A DNA stretch of 64,000 bases from Brachypterus glaber (Eukaryota; Arthropoda; Insecta; Coleoptera; Kateretidae): the NCBI GenBank assembly GCA_958510825.1, contig OY294044.1:102524893-102588892 (forward strand), written 5' to 3'. The notes beneath the pieces are model-generated. The model was not told where the DNA came from, did not search any database, and saw only the letters and a list, made by a program, of their open reading frames with translations. Position 1 is the stretch's first letter. The number at the start of each line of letters is the position of its first letter. The position numbers and the translations under genes were made by a program. Shown in pieces: positions 32,107 through 43,921 of the stretch.

Positions 32107-32995
32107 CTGCAAAGTGTCCTATAAAATCAAATATAAATTCCCATTAAAACACCATTATCTAACGTAAAACACCATTATCTAACGTTTTAAAACGATTTAA
32201 AAGTATTTAAAGTTTTAATTGGGAATAATAGTCCAATTAAATCTTATTCGATCCCTAAATTCTTTTTAAATCCTATTTAAATTTTTAAAATGTTTAGTTC
32301 GAGGTTTAGTTGTTTTAAATGATAAAATTTATAGAATTTTATAGAATTAGAAAAGTAGGTTTTTTTATAAGAAATATAAACTCCCTGTGTTAAATGGACC
32401 ACCCGGGATATTTCGGGAGAAAAACATAAAGAGTTGTTGAGGACGGTCACTCCATCTGGACTTTTTTCTTCTGTTCGTCGTCGTCAGCTTTTTACTTTAC
32501 CTTAAAAAAAAACAAACGAAATTTAAAAGAAACCAAGAACAAGGAACGAGTAAGTCCAGATGAAGGGATCCTGGGAGCTCGACATGGACTCCTAAAAAAA
32601 TGTCTTGTGGCCGCCATAATACTAGTATCCACAACTACTTTGTAGTTGCAACGCGTTGGATTGTTATATTTTTTCGAAAACGCTTCAAAGTAGACTAGAC
32701 TAAAAAAAAATATTAGAAACTTTTTTATTTATTTTTTGTTAAATAAAACGATTTTTTTCTAAAAAAATAAATTTAATAAATAAGCACAAGCAATTTTGTT
32801 TCTTTTTTGGGTTAGCAAAAGGACAAACAAACATCACAATCATTTATAGTTTTTGAAACTTAACTCCGTCCAGGTATGCAAGATAGTAAGGGACGCGGCC
32901 AGTTTTACACCACAGAGCGCATAAATAGCATAACTATGCACAAATCGTAGTGTATCAAAAATTTAACAGATGTCGGTAATGTTTTCCTGGAAAGG
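32107..32995. other. NOS intron C-D, nothing firm
   Basis: A short inverted pair, TCCATCTGGACTTTTTT (near 32452) and AAGTCCAGATGAAG (near 32551), suggests a small fold-back. No gene is recognised. Confidence 0.35.
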
Positions 32996-33111
32996 GCCTA
33001 TCCAAAGACTCGCATAACAAGCATGGTACATAAGAATGCGATGCCAGGATTGACTTGATGTGTCGTCATGTATCTTGTAATGGTTGTTATGCGAGACTCT
33101 GGATAGGCCTT
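32996..33111. mobile_element. MITE-like inverted repeat
   Basis: GGGCCTATCCAAAGACTCGC then ATAACAA is mirrored by TTGTTAT then GCGAGACTCTGGATAGGCCT. About 30-bp arms, 116 bp in all, no frame. Confidence 0.65.
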
Positions 33112-33295
33112 AAGTTGTAATTGTAACCTAAAAATTTGACGTTTTCCTTATGTTCAATATAATTTACATTTGTACAATATGTAGAATATGCTAATTTAAT
33201 GTGAGTGTATGAAGAATAAACCAAAAAAGTACCCTTTTCAATACCATACAAAATAACATTAAGTATAACCATTTTTTTATGTAACTTTCTCTTTT

Positions 33296-33440
33296 ATTAG
33301 ATTTAACGACCGTCAATCATTGTCATAAACAAAAAATGTCACAATATTTTATATGTTAAAAGGTACGAGTTTTTAACCAAGGATGTAGCTTAAAAATCGC
33401 GGGAATTTTAAACTACTATCTTGCATAATTGGACGGACTA
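33296..33440 (+). repeat. Dispersed repeat, copy 1 (copy 2 at 36146-36290)
   Basis: Shares with 36146-36290 the blocks TTTTAACGACC/ATTTAACGACC, AAAAATGTCACAATATTTTA, TATGTTAAAAGGTACG, TTTTTAACCAA and AATCGCGGGAA. Identity looks roughly 85 percent over about 140 bp. It lies one intron upstream of the other copy, in direct orientation. Confidence 0.65.
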
Positions 33441-34487
33441 TAATAAATGTATGCCAAAAACTATAAAAAAATCAAGGGCTAAACCGCAAAGGAATTCAGG
33501 TGTACAACTTGAAGGAAATATTGGAAGTAATCTTTCGTGGAAGTCTAATCCTTACCAAAGTTGGAAACTTCTCTATTTAATTTTCAAATTTTTTCGAAGA
33601 AATCTTTAAGGAAATTTGGAGGAAATCTTAAGGAGTTACCTTCTAGAAAGAATTTGTGTGCACAATTTTATCAACGGTTCACCCCTCGGTTTTGTCATTT
33701 TTTTACTTAAAATCAAAAATTCACGAAATACATAATTTTGTCCATTAAAAAACTCGCCGCGTGCTCCAGAAACATTTCATGAAACTAGCAGATATTTTAA
33801 TATAGAAACTAATTTTTTATTCGATTGATTCTAAAAGCCAAACTTTTTGTTCATGTTTTACGGGCGAAAAGTTAAACTTTGTCGTCCTAGGGCCAAAAAG
33901 TTTTTTTCGCCCGCTAACTGAAACTTGTTATTTTTAAGCTTTTTAAAAGAAGATGCTTTACCTTTACTGTAATATTTATAAATAAATATGACCTTTTGGT
34001 TACTTTTGGTCTTGAACTAACCGTTCTTTTTGACCAGATACATTTATTATAATTATTTCATGCAAAATAAAAAAATTTCAATAACATAACCTCCAAATAT
34101 ATGTCAGCTGTATTTACCCACTAAAATAAATTAGAAACACAAAATTTCAATTGTAAAATCACTTTCAATATTTATAATATTCATAGAACGGTTTCACAAG
34201 TATTATTTTCACAACGGACACATTTTAACAGAAATTAATCACCAAGCTATAGCTTTTTTAATCTGAAAATTAAACCCCAAGCAAAAGAAACGATTCAATT
34301 GTTTTTGTAGCGATTTGATTGGACAGCAATTTGTCATGGATAACTAGATAAGTAATAAGACAGTAAATATAAACATTTTTTGCATAAGACAGTAAATATA
34401 AACATTTTTTGCACATGAAAATTAAGTATATTTTAATAATTTATTAGAATTAGTAACAATCGAATAAAAAATATTGTATAATACAAG
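33441..34487. other. NOS intron C-D, end part
   Basis: Contains GCAAAGGAATTCAGGTGTAC at 33487, also found at 41344 at the start of the GGAAATCTTTGAAGG minisatellite, so a small diverged member of that family is here. A GGGCGAAAAGTTAAACTTTG ... TTTTTTTCGCCC inverted pair lies at 33859-33912. No coding exon was found. Confidence 0.4.
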
Positions 34488-34605
34488 GGCGAAAAGTAAA
34501 ATTTTTCGATTGAGTAGGTTTTTAGAAGCCGAGGGCCGGCCGATAGGGCCGGCCCGAGGGTATTAAACCTACGAAATCGAAATTTAACTTTTTGCCCGTA
34601 TTATA
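34488..34605. mobile_element. GC-centred fold-back element 45 bp before exon D
   Basis: GGGCGAAAAGTAAAATTTTT then CGATTGAGTAGGTTT on the left mirror AAACCTACGAAATCG then AAATTTAACTTTTTGCCC on the right. The centre GGGCCGGCCGATAGGGCCGG is GC-rich and itself palindromic, in contrast with the AT-rich surroundings. It ends 45 bp before the exon D acceptor. Confidence 0.75.
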
Positions 34606-34650
34606 CATAACTATAAGCTACCTAGTTTTATTAGTTATTTATTTATATAG

Positions 34651-34885
34651 GTTTCTGAACATAAACTATTACGAAGGACCAATCTACATGGAGAAAATTC
34701 AGCAAAATCAACTTTGTTGTTAGAGTTCGAAAATAATCTGCCTTATAAGCCCGGGGATCACGTGGGGGTGTTCCCAATGAACAGACCGGAATTGGTAGAC
34801 AAAATTATAGACAGATTAAAAGGAGTAAACGATCCCAATGAACCTGTGGAATTGCAAATTTTAAATGAGAATCACACATCAAACG
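34651..34885 (+). CDS. NOS: Nitric oxide synthase, exon D (FAD domain start)
   Basis: 235 nt between TTATATAG and GTAAGA, phase 0 in and one base out. Reads VSEHKLLRRTNLHG, STLLLEFENNLPYKPGDHVG, VFPMNRPELVDKIIDRLKGV and ends NENHTSN. The YKPGDHVGVFPxNRxELVD block is the FAD-domain signature shared by NOS and cytochrome P450 reductases. The closing TSNG leads into exon E. Confidence 0.95.
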
Positions 34886-35377
34886 GTAAGAATAACTACT
34901 CAGATAACAAAATTAATTTATTATAACTTTACAGTGAGTGCATTTTTTGATCACGCGTGAGACTCGTATGTAGAACGTATGTGCGCCCTTGCGCGGATCA
35001 TTGTGGACCCATGCGTTATTTTTTTGGTAGTTTTTTTTTCAGGTAAGGGTTTTCAGGTTTTTTTTTATTTAAAAAAATACTAATAATACTCAAAATATTT
35101 TTGTTTACTTAGTTTATTAAGACAAACAAAATATGCAGAACCGATCGAAAGTAACGCGTGATCACTTTAACTGCATATTGCACCCAGGCGTGATATCACG
35201 TTGTGACTTCAACGTAAAATTCACGAATGTTATCTGGGAACATACAGATAAACCATTGTAAAAAAAAATTTTAATAACATTCGTGAATTTTACGTTGTAT
35301 GCAACCAATGAAATAACCAAAAGCGTACGCTTGATTTACGTATCTAGTATTTCAAGGACCACCCTATTGTAGATACC
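34886..35377. other. NOS intron D-E, first part
   Basis: AT-rich; contains an inverted pair, TAAAATTCACGAATGTTAT (35215) and AATAACATTCGTGAATTTTA (35272), around about 45 bp, so a small fold-back. No gene. Confidence 0.4.
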
Positions 35378-36414
35378 GTAAAACCTTTCAACTTTACCTA
35401 GAAGGTACAACTTTGCCCATCTGCAAGGTGATATCATTTTTTTTAAACGTGGCAATGTAGTAAGGTTTGATGTTAGCAGTTCGCTTTCTAGAAGTGTCGA
35501 GACGCGCTCAGTACTTCGACAGCTGCCCTACTGTTGTGTTGTGCTCAAAATCACTTAAGCAAATATCGGCGATATTTTGGTGGTTTTTAGCACCGAAAGC
35601 AAAGGTTTGCTGTGACTTTATTTGTTGCAATATTTAAATGAAATTTGTACTAGGTATTCCTTTACATATTGTTACCAAAACAGTGATATAGTATTCAAGC
35701 TAATGCTAAGGCGCAGCCTTTGCAAAATAAAAATTAATTAAAATTACTAGACTAGACCTGTTTTGTGTTATAAATTTTTTAAGAACAAACACGCTTCTTT
35801 GTTTATGTTTAAATTCTATTTAAGAGAGAAGTTTATTTTTTATTACTTTTAAACTTTAATGTTATGTTACACTTGTCATGATGATTTTTTTATTTTTGTA
35901 GTTTTTTAATAAAACAAATTGTTCCTTGCTTTTTTTTATTGTACCCCTATACAGTGAAAAACCTTTTTAAAACCGTATACAGGGCAAAAATGTACTAAGC
36001 ATCGTTAAAATTACCTCACAGTATTTTTTTTGTATTGTGGGCAAAGTTGCAGTTTTGGATGCAATTGATGTAGTATGTTTAATCGGATTCAATTTAGGCT
36101 AAAAACCTACAAAACTTTAAACATTATGTAAGTTTGTCTTCCCTTATTAGTTTTAACGACCAATAATTGTTAAAAAATGTCACAATATTTTATATGTTAA
36201 AAGGTACGTGTTTTTAACCAATCATGTAGCCCCAAAATCGCGGGAAATTTTAAACTACTCTCTTGCAGGCCTGGATGTACTATAGAAATTATACACTTTT
36301 TGATTAACTTGACATTGAAATCAATCATTTGGCTTAATTACTTTTACCGATTACAAAAATGTTATTAGCAATAAACCCCATTTACCTGGGCAAAGTTGCA
36401 AGGTTTTACGGTAT
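35378..36414. mobile_element. TIR element ACCGTAAAACCTTTCAACTT, complete copy
   Basis: Left end ACCGTAAAACCTTTCAACTT, right end GGGCAAAGTTGCAAGGTTTT followed by ACGGTA. Inside are GAAGTGTCGAGACGCGCTCA, AGTACTTCGACAGCTG and CAAATATCGGCGATATTTTG. The same element, inverted and interrupted by another insertion, is at 61852-63790. It includes the dispersed repeat copy at 36146-36290. No transposase frame is seen. Confidence 0.65.
36146..36290 (+). repeat. Dispersed repeat, copy 2
   Basis: Direct counterpart of 33296-33440 (shared blocks listed there). Its position inside the TIR element at 35378-36414 suggests that the copy at 33296 may be a fragment of the same element family. Confidence 0.6.
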
Positions 36415-37807
36415 GTCTATTTTTTTCATCAGTAAACTAATATAAGGATAATTTGGAGGCCTAGAAACAAATTAACAAATACTAACTGAACAATTTGAAT
36501 GCTTAATATTAAAAAACCTGTTTTTTTTTTTAAACCATATCACAGATTTACAGATAAATTTATATTTTTAGAAACATTTATTATTAAAAAAGTTTTATCC
36601 TAAATATAACTACTATATTTCAAATGTATTCATATAGATAGCTACTAAACTGGCTAAAATTGAAAACTTTAGAAACATTTTGAAACAAAATCTGTTTGAT
36701 ACAGGCTCCCGGACTGAAATAAATTTACATTAACTAAAATTATTGAAAAAGGGATAAAAAACATATAAAATATAGGATCCAGGAACTTCTCACGGTGGTC
36801 TGGAAACAATTTTTAGCTCAACTTTCATATAATCCAAGTTTTTATTCATAATTTGATTAATAATAAACGTCATTTATTGTACTAATACAGATGGCCATCG
36901 ACCTAGGTCCTTCAGCCTATATCTATAATTTGATTATTTAGACCAAATTTAAAAAAATTATCGATGTGTTTTTGAGGAAAAACGTGTTTCGTTTGTTTTG
37001 ACAAAAAATATGAGATTAAAAAATTATTTATAGGATATCAGATTTTACGTCAAAAAGTGAGGAAAAAGTTTCTATGAACCTATGTTAGGGGTGCTAGAGC
37101 AAGTTTAAGGGGCATATTTAGAATATTATTCACTTCATAACTCAGGAACGGTTTAAATTGTTGAATTTAAAATTTTTACTATAGTATGCAATCAATAAAC
37201 GTTATTGTTTTATGACATAAAAAATAAATGTTTAACCAGGAGCGGAGTTACAGTTTTACAGCTAAATTAAGGGGCACCCATTATCTACGCCTCTGGTCAA
37301 AAAGTTAATTATAATGAAATGTTAATAGTGACCGATTCAAATAATGATAGTTTATTGATAAACAAAAATCGAAAAATTCGATTTTTTTTTAAATGGCTCT
37401 AACGTTTTTTCTCAAATGTTGAATATTAATAGAAAATTACAAAATACAAAAATTACTTGTTACGACTGTTTTTCTCGGAAAAAATCACATATGTGCGTAA
37501 AATATTCTGTCTGTATACTGTCTGTATACTGTATAATATAATTTTCAATTTTTTTTTTATAAAACTTTGTAATTTGTAGTTAAGTTCTTAGTATTAGATC
37601 CTACTTAAATTAATACTATATACATACACTTTTTTATTTTTTTTTTCTGTTTTTTGAAAAAAAGATGCAAAAATAGATTATTCTATAAAAATGTTAGTTT
37701 TACACTCTAAATATAGTTAATAGCTAATTTTACAGCTTGTATGCTATTTTGTGTTATTTTAAAATAAAAAGAAATAGTTGTATTCCGTAACATATGGGAC
37801 ACGCTGG
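36415..37807. other. NOS intron D-E, nothing recognised
   Basis: AT-rich DNA without a recognised frame, RNA or clear repeat pair. Confidence 0.4.
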
Positions 37808-38720
37808 GTAACTTATGTAAAAAAAAAAACTATACCTATAGGTAGGTATAGATAAACTACATATAACTTCACTCTTTTTTGAAAAAGGTGAAATATTGAA
37901 CAGTAGGTATGTCGCTTTTACAGTACGAAATACATACGTTACCAGTCAGAGCGGTAACTTATGTGACAGTAACTTATGTGACTTTTGTTGTTTTTTTTTT
38001 TAATTTTGTACGCAAGCCGGCAACGATTGGATCATATATACATAGATGCGCCTTGAGTTCACGTCAAACCGAAATGTTTTCATTGCTATATCCAGGTAGA
38101 TTTCACCTTCCCGCTTCTGGTCACCACCCACCGCTATAGTGGTTTGTTGACAATTGGCTTTGTATATATTCTGCGTAAAACAAATCAACATTAATGCCAT
38201 ATCTATGTATATATGATCTAATCGGCAACGTGGGATACATCATATTGCATGCATTTAAATAACAAGGTTATCTTACAAACAATTTGTAAAAACTATTAAA
38301 ATTGGGTGATTTACGTGGTAACTTATGTGATCAGTAAATAAACATACTCACCTGGTTTTAACAAGAACCACAGATCTCACACTAAGTATTTAATGTTAAT
38401 TTTTACAACAAAATAACCAATAAACAACTTAAAAGATACAAGACACTTTAACCTAAGCCGGTTCCGCTGCGATGTGCCAGGTCCCAAAAAATTTTCCGCA
38501 AAGTAGAGTAACTTATGTGACCAATAACCCGGTGAGCAAACTAAAACGCAAAACAAATACATAAAATAAATCATGTTACGGTTAAAATCTCTTTTAAAAT
38601 GAAAATACGACATTTCCAATTTGTACCTTTAGTTTAAAAATATTGTCTTTTTAACAGTTCCTGTAAAATTTTATTTTAAAGTATAATAAAACTGTTGGTG
38701 ACAGGCAACTTACGTGACAT
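37808..38720. repeat. Scattered copies of GTAACTTATGTGAC
   Basis: The 14-bp word GTAACTTATGTGAC or close variants occurs near 37808, 37954, 37968, 38318, 38508 and 38705 (there GCAACTTACGTGAC), all on the + strand, at irregular spacing. No coding frame. Possible sub-repeats of a non-autonomous DNA element. Confidence 0.55.
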
Positions 38721-39640
38721 TTGGGTCATAAAACGTAATTTTTTTCAAAATAGGGGCATATTTTTTTTTACTTTTTTAGTGATGACTTTTGAAAAATCTA
38801 GAGGTCGCTCAAAGTCATTTTTTAAAAAATATGATTCTTTAGATTTTTTATTTTTCTACGGCACAAGTTTTTTTTTTATTTTTTAACACAACACGGTCTA
38901 AAGGGATAGTAAATGCATCACCTAAAAAAAAATAAGAATTGTTTATTTTAAAATGGCGAAGCTGTAACATATTTTTTTTTACTGGCTGTGAGCGACCTAT
39001 AGATTTTTTCAAAAATTCTGATAAATCAGGGATGATACTCTTACCCCCATGAACAGATGTGGAGGGTGATACCTCCAAAATTTTCTAATTAAATTTTTGG
39101 TGGGTCACCCTAATAATAGTATACTACAATAGTAACGTTTCCATAATAAGGTCTGTAGCTGAAAGTAGGGCCTTATGCCCTAGGCCTGTATACGTGCTTT
39201 CCAGAAATAATAGTATGCCTATAGGCAATCATATAGACTATATTTCAAATGTAGAAACTAATGTATAAAACTGGAAAGTTTAGTAAAATTTCGAAACAAA
39301 ATCCTATTTGATACACAAACCTAAAATTAATAAAGCAAATAAAAAAGAAACAAACAATAAAAATGTTATCAATATAAATTTTATCTAATTCTTTATTTAC
39401 GATAAAAATGCGAGCAGCACTTGTTTAGCGATAAATACGCTAGCAACATTTTCTTAGCGATAAATAAGTAGGATTCAAAGCTATAATTTATTTAGGTACC
39501 TATCTCCCTCAAATGAGCTCATGAGCTCGAGGTATATATTTTATAGTACCTATATTATAAATTATAATATTTTTTTTCACTTAAGTTCGGCTGTCCTTAC
39601 ACAGAAAATAAAATCCAAAATTACTCAAAACTCTTTACAA

Positions 39641-39699
<59 letters not shown>
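38721..39699. repeat. Inverted pair and a (TA)n microsatellite in intron D-E
   Basis: GAAAAATCTAGAGGTCGCTC (38790) is mirrored by GAGCGACCTATAGATTTTTTC (38990-39010), so a diverged fold-back spans about 38770-39030. A pure (AT)n run of about 45 bp lies at 39651-39696. No gene. Confidence 0.55.
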
Positions 39700-39701
<2 letters not shown>

Positions 39702-39716
39702 TTTTTCCTACCACCG

Positions 39717-40450
39717 CCTATGAAAATAACATTTACCGCACTCTTTTGTTCTTTAGAAAACGCCTTATATCACACTTGTTTGCTATTTTCATGTCACCCT
39801 AGTTTGATATTTATGTATGTAGGTTTGTCTAATTTTGTTTACAAATTTACGTTGTAAATTTTACGAATTTTACTCACCTCGTTTTATATGCTATTTTCCA
39901 CCTTTCATTACAGACTTTTTTGATGTCTTTTATGTTTTTCAATCCAAATATTTCTGTTTTTCATGTCAAAAATATAGTTATAACCTTACTATTTTGCCCC
40001 AGGTCATTATAACTTAATATATTTTATTAATGTCTATATTTTATAAAAATTACTTAATTTTTGATTTAGTTACCTTACATTTTATAAAAAAAAAAACAAT
40101 ATTTCCTCATGAAATGTAAAACATTGTAGAATTTTACAGTCTTATATGATAGCATATCCACAGAAATCAAATTTTCCTTGATTTAAAAGATGCTTGCGGT
40201 TAGGCAACCCATTAAACAGTGTTGAGCTTCCATAATAAAATGTTTTATTGAATAAAAAGTCCAAACTAAAGGTAAATAAAAAACATATTTCCTGTTGACA
40301 TACATATATAAATTTGTATGCTATTTTGTGTTTTGCTTTTCTCAAAAAATCTCGGAATAAGTAATAAAAATTAGAAAATATTAAATTAAGAATTCTTAAA
40401 GTTAAACTTTATATTTTTTCGGGATCGTAGGAAAAATAGTGTACAAAACT
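39717..40450. mobile_element. TIR element, copy 1 of an inverted pair around exons E-H
   Basis: Shares long blocks, in opposite orientation, with 45519-46463. Examples are CGCACTCTTTTGTTCTTTAG and AAAACGCC (39740-39765) against the complement at 46390-46420, TTTTGATTTAGTTACCTTAC (40059) against 46105, AGGCAACCCATTAAACA (40203), and GCATACAAATTTATATATGT-type sequence. The right end is GGATCGTAGGAAAAATAGTG (40422). The frames in it are chance. Confidence 0.65.
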
Positions 40451-40737
40451 TGTTTGGAAGTCCACTTTCCACACTATTATGTAATATACTATTACCCGAA
40501 AATTGTTATGATAATTCTGGATTTTTCGGAAGTTTTTGAAGTGTAAATTTTAAAGTCTTACTTAATATATTTTGTAGATAGAGTTATTTTTTACGCAGCG
40601 TTAACGTTTTTATTATGCATTAAAACGCGCTAGTAAAGCGGTTGTATGAAGTTTCCTGATAGGCATTGCCTATTTGTACACTATAGATAGGAATATCTCA
40701 AATATCTCAAATTGTACATTGATTTTATATTTTTTAG

Positions 40738-40907
40738 GTGTTGTGAAAACATGGACTGCTCATGAAAGGCTACCCTGTTGTTCAGTGCGGGACATTTTAA
40801 GTAGATATTTGGATATTACAACCCCACCATCACCAAATTTATTACAAAATTTTGCTGCAATCGCCACTGATGAAGAGGACCAAAGAAAATTAAATCTGTT
40901 ATCGTCT
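40738..40907 (+). CDS. NOS: Nitric oxide synthase, exon E (FAD-domain connector)
   Basis: 170 nt between ATTTTTTAG and GTAAGT. Two bases complete a Gly codon from exon D, then [40 protein letters not shown] and [16 protein letters not shown], leaving in phase 0. The [11 protein letters not shown] and [14 protein letters not shown] blocks belong to the helical connecting subdomain of the NOS FAD module. Confidence 0.95.
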
Positions 40908-41339
40908 GTAAGTAAATTCTGACAAAAAAATATACAGTGAATAAAAATAAAAATTATGAACAAGATAGTAACATTGTTCTTACACGGTGGACTGAAATAA
41001 AATTTTAGTACAACTTCTTACCAACTTTTTTTTTATAAACTTTTTGTTTATAATAAATCTATCAATTTAAAACCAAAAAAAAAATCGTTCGGTTCATTTT
41101 TGTGCAGTGCATATTTTTGTTCACAAGCTTTTTGTTTATTGAATTTAAAAGCTTATTTGGGTATTTGAGTTTGTCTAAAGCACTTTTTACAATAAATTTT
41201 TGTTTTTTATTTTGCGAATTTTAACTTAGTATTTTATTAATGAATTATTTTTCTTGTATTTATTTTTCTTCCATTTTTTTAATGCATTTTTTAATTTTAG
41301 TTTTTAAGGTGATTTTCATTGTACTTTTGTCGAGGGGTA

Positions 41340-42480
41340 AATGCAAAGGAATTCAGGTGTACAAATTGGAGGAAATCTTTGAAGGTTACGAGGAAATCTT
41401 GAAAGATTTTCTCCTTTTCAGAGGAAATCTTTGAAGGTTACGAGGAAATCTTTAAAGATACGAGGAAACCTTTAAAGATTTCCTTCTTTTCGGAAGAAAT
41501 CTTTGAAGGTTACGAGGAAATCTTTGAATGTTACGAGGAAATCTCCCAGACAGCACATGATATTTTAAAGACGTCTTTTTTAGATCTTAATTATTTCTGG
41601 ACGCCTAAAGACATTAAAAGGATATCTTATGGACTTCTTTTTAGGGATGTTTAAAAGATATCTGATTATGATGTCTATAAGATGTCTTTTAAGTATCGGT
41701 ACAAGACGTCTTAACTTCGATAAAAATAAATTAAACACAATCAACTATTAAAAAAATACCAATTTTTAAAGATCTTTTTTTGAAAAACAAAAAAAAATAT
41801 ATATTTTTTATTTTTTTTACGAAAAACGAAATAAAAAATAAAACAAGAATTTTTCAAAAAAAAATCGAAAGAAAAAATTTCAAAACAAAAAAAAAAACAA
41901 ATTTAAAAATCTCATTTTTTTTAAGATTTTTTTTTTTGACAAACAAATTACCTCTGATTCTAATTCTTATTATGCTTTTTATATCAATACGACCGTACCT
42001 AGCAACGTAAATGGGAGGGGCTATTATGTTGTAAAGTCGCCTGTGCAAGGCGTCAGTAAGGCGTCTTAAAAAAGATGTCTTAAAGACGTTACCTTTTGTA
42101 ACATACGACGTCGTTAAGACGTCTTTAAGATGCATATACAGCGAAAACCGATTTTCTTAAGACATCTTGAATGACGAACTACGACATCTTTAAGATCTCT
42201 TTAAGTCATCTTTGTGCTGTCTGGGCTTTGACGATTTTTCCCTTTTCGGATGAAATATTTGAAGGTTACGAGGAAATCTTTGAAGATTTCCTTCTTTTCG
42301 GGGAAAATCTTTAAAGATTTCCTTCTTTTCAGAGGAAATCTTTGAAGATTTCCTTCTTTTCGGAGGAAATTTTTGAAGATTACGAGCTAATATTTAAAGA
42401 TTTCCACCTTTTTGGAGGAAATCTTTGAAGGTTAAGGGGAAATCTTTGAAGATTTCCTCCTAAAGGTGTACAAATTTTTT
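41340..42480. repeat. GGAAATCTTTGAAGGTTACGA minisatellite in intron E-F
   Basis: From 41370 the words GAGGAAATCTTTGAAG, GTTACGAGGAAATC and AGATTTCCTTCTTTTCGG recur many times in tandem, interrupted by the CCCAG element at 41545-42225, and resume until about 42465. GAAATCTTTGAAGATTTCC is a palindrome, so the array can form hairpins. Related sequence is at 33487 and 42850-42920. Confidence 0.75.
41545..42225. mobile_element. CCCAGACAGCAC-ended element rich in AAGACGTCTT
   Basis: Ends CCCAGACAGCACA (41545) and TGTGCTGTCTGGG (ending 42225), inserted in the minisatellite. Near both ends the word AGACGTCTT / AAGATGTCTT / AAGACGTC recurs at least twelve times; the centre is A/T runs. No frame. It has the same plan as 20860-21635 and 31137-31729. 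Confidence 0.75.
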
Positions 42481-42484
42481 TCAG

Positions 42485-43150
42485 TGGTTTAAAATAAACC
42501 ATATTTTTTTTTTCAGTTTTTGCTCGAGTTTTTGTTTCTTCAGAGTTTTAGCAGCCATATTTAACTGAATTAAATTTGCATAATTCTTTGCATGCATAGA
42601 AATTCTATAAAAGTATTTTGAACTATTAATGAATCAAAAAATCAAGGGGGAAGTAAAGTCACAATTAAGACGTCCTTGAGCGAAAGGATTATAGCTATTA
42701 AACAGTTTTTTCAGTTTTTGCTCGAGTTATTGTTGCTTCAGATTTTAGGGGAGTCATATTGAACTGAAATTATTTTGCATAATTGTTTGCATACATAGAA
42801 AGTCCATAAAAGTATTTTGGATTATTATTGCCTAAAAGAATCAAGGGGGAAGTACCTTTTTGGAGGAAATCTTTGAAGGTTAAGGGGAAATCTTTAAAGA
42901 TTTCCTCCTAAAGGTGTACAAATTTTTTTCAGTGGTTTAAAATAAACCATATTTTTTTTTTCAGTTTTTGCTCGAGTTTTTGTTTCTTCAGAGTTTTAGC
43001 AGCCATATTTAACTGAATTAAATTTGCATAATTCTTTGCATGCATAGAAAGTCTATAAAAGTATTTTGAACTATTAATGAATCAAAAAATCAAGGGGGAA
43101 GTAAAGTCACAATTAAGACATTCTTGAAAGAAAGGGTTATAACTATTAAA
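42485..43150. repeat. Direct duplication in intron E-F, last part
   Basis: About 42455-42690 and 42895-43145 share TAAAGGTGTACAAATTTTTT, TCAGTGGTTTAAAATAAACC, TTTTTGCTCGAGTTTTTGTT, TCTTCAGAGTTTTAGCAGCC and AATCAAGGGGGAAGTAAAGT nearly unchanged. A third, more diverged copy starts near 42700. The duplication runs to 35 bp before the exon F acceptor. Confidence 0.8.
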
Positions 43151-43184
43151 CAGTTTTATATATTTAAATATTGATTTTTTTTAG

Positions 43185-43395
43185 GATTCAGCAGCATACG
43201 AAGATTGGCGCCACTGGCGTTTCCCCAACTTGTTAGAAGTCTTGGAAGAATTTCCCTCGGTATCGCCTTATGCACCTCTGCTTTTTGCACAGCTATCAAT
43301 TTTACAACCTCGATTTTACTCTATTTCCTCGAGTCCCCTTTTGCACACCAATCAAGTTCATCTGACAGTGGCTGTTGTTGTATATAGAACACAAG
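43185..43395 (+). CDS. NOS: Nitric oxide synthase, exon F (FAD-binding RxYS block)
   Basis: 211 nt between TTTTTTTTAG and GTAATT, phase 0 in and one base out. Reads [60 protein letters not shown] and ends in [20 protein letters not shown] is the FAD-binding RxYS motif; [10 protein letters not shown] and LEVLEEFPS are strongly conserved in NOS. Confidence 0.96.
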
Positions 43396-43921
43396 GTAAT
43401 TAAATAAAATGTATTTACTGTAGATGCAACTTATCTCCCAATCTTTGGTCCAGAATAAACTTTTTTTTTACATCAAAATCTATATTTGATTTAATGTTAC
43501 TCAGTACCTATTATTCAATTTTTTATTTAAAAAAAAAAATAAATTACAGAATTCCAAGGTATTTAAAAAAACGAAAAAATTTAAAACCAAATGTAGAATT
43601 TGTAAGGTCATTTCAAATTGACCAATTGTCATTTCCTAATGTTTTAATAGTAATTTTAATAATTAAGGGGAAAATATTCATTCTAAACCCGCCTTTTTGC
43701 CCCGGAATGCTTAATGGGGAAACAAAAACGATGCAGGTTTGAGTAATGTTTCTTAAATGCCTAGACCAAATCTTAAAGAAGTCTAAACTTAACTGGTTTT
43801 CAATACTATCATAAATAAGTTAATAAAAAAACCTTTATTCTTTAAAAAGAATAAAATTAAATAAAACACATAATACGCTAAAGAAATGAACAAGAAAAAT
43901 AATATTGTACAGTATTGTATC
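43396..43921. other. NOS intron F-G, first part
   Basis: AT-rich; no gene or repeat recognised. Confidence 0.4.

Noticed and set aside
31990..32110. Functional tRNA gene on the - strand
   Set aside because: A- and B-box-like words are there, but the acceptor and anticodon stems do not pair well and an unrelated body follows; called a SINE instead.
39521..39802. Frame with a long YIYIYI run
   Set aside because: It is a translation of the (TA)n microsatellite.
41340..43110. CRISPR-like array of GGAAATCTTTGAAGG repeats
   Set aside because: Spacers are themselves repeats of variable length and the locus is a eukaryotic intron; it is a minisatellite.
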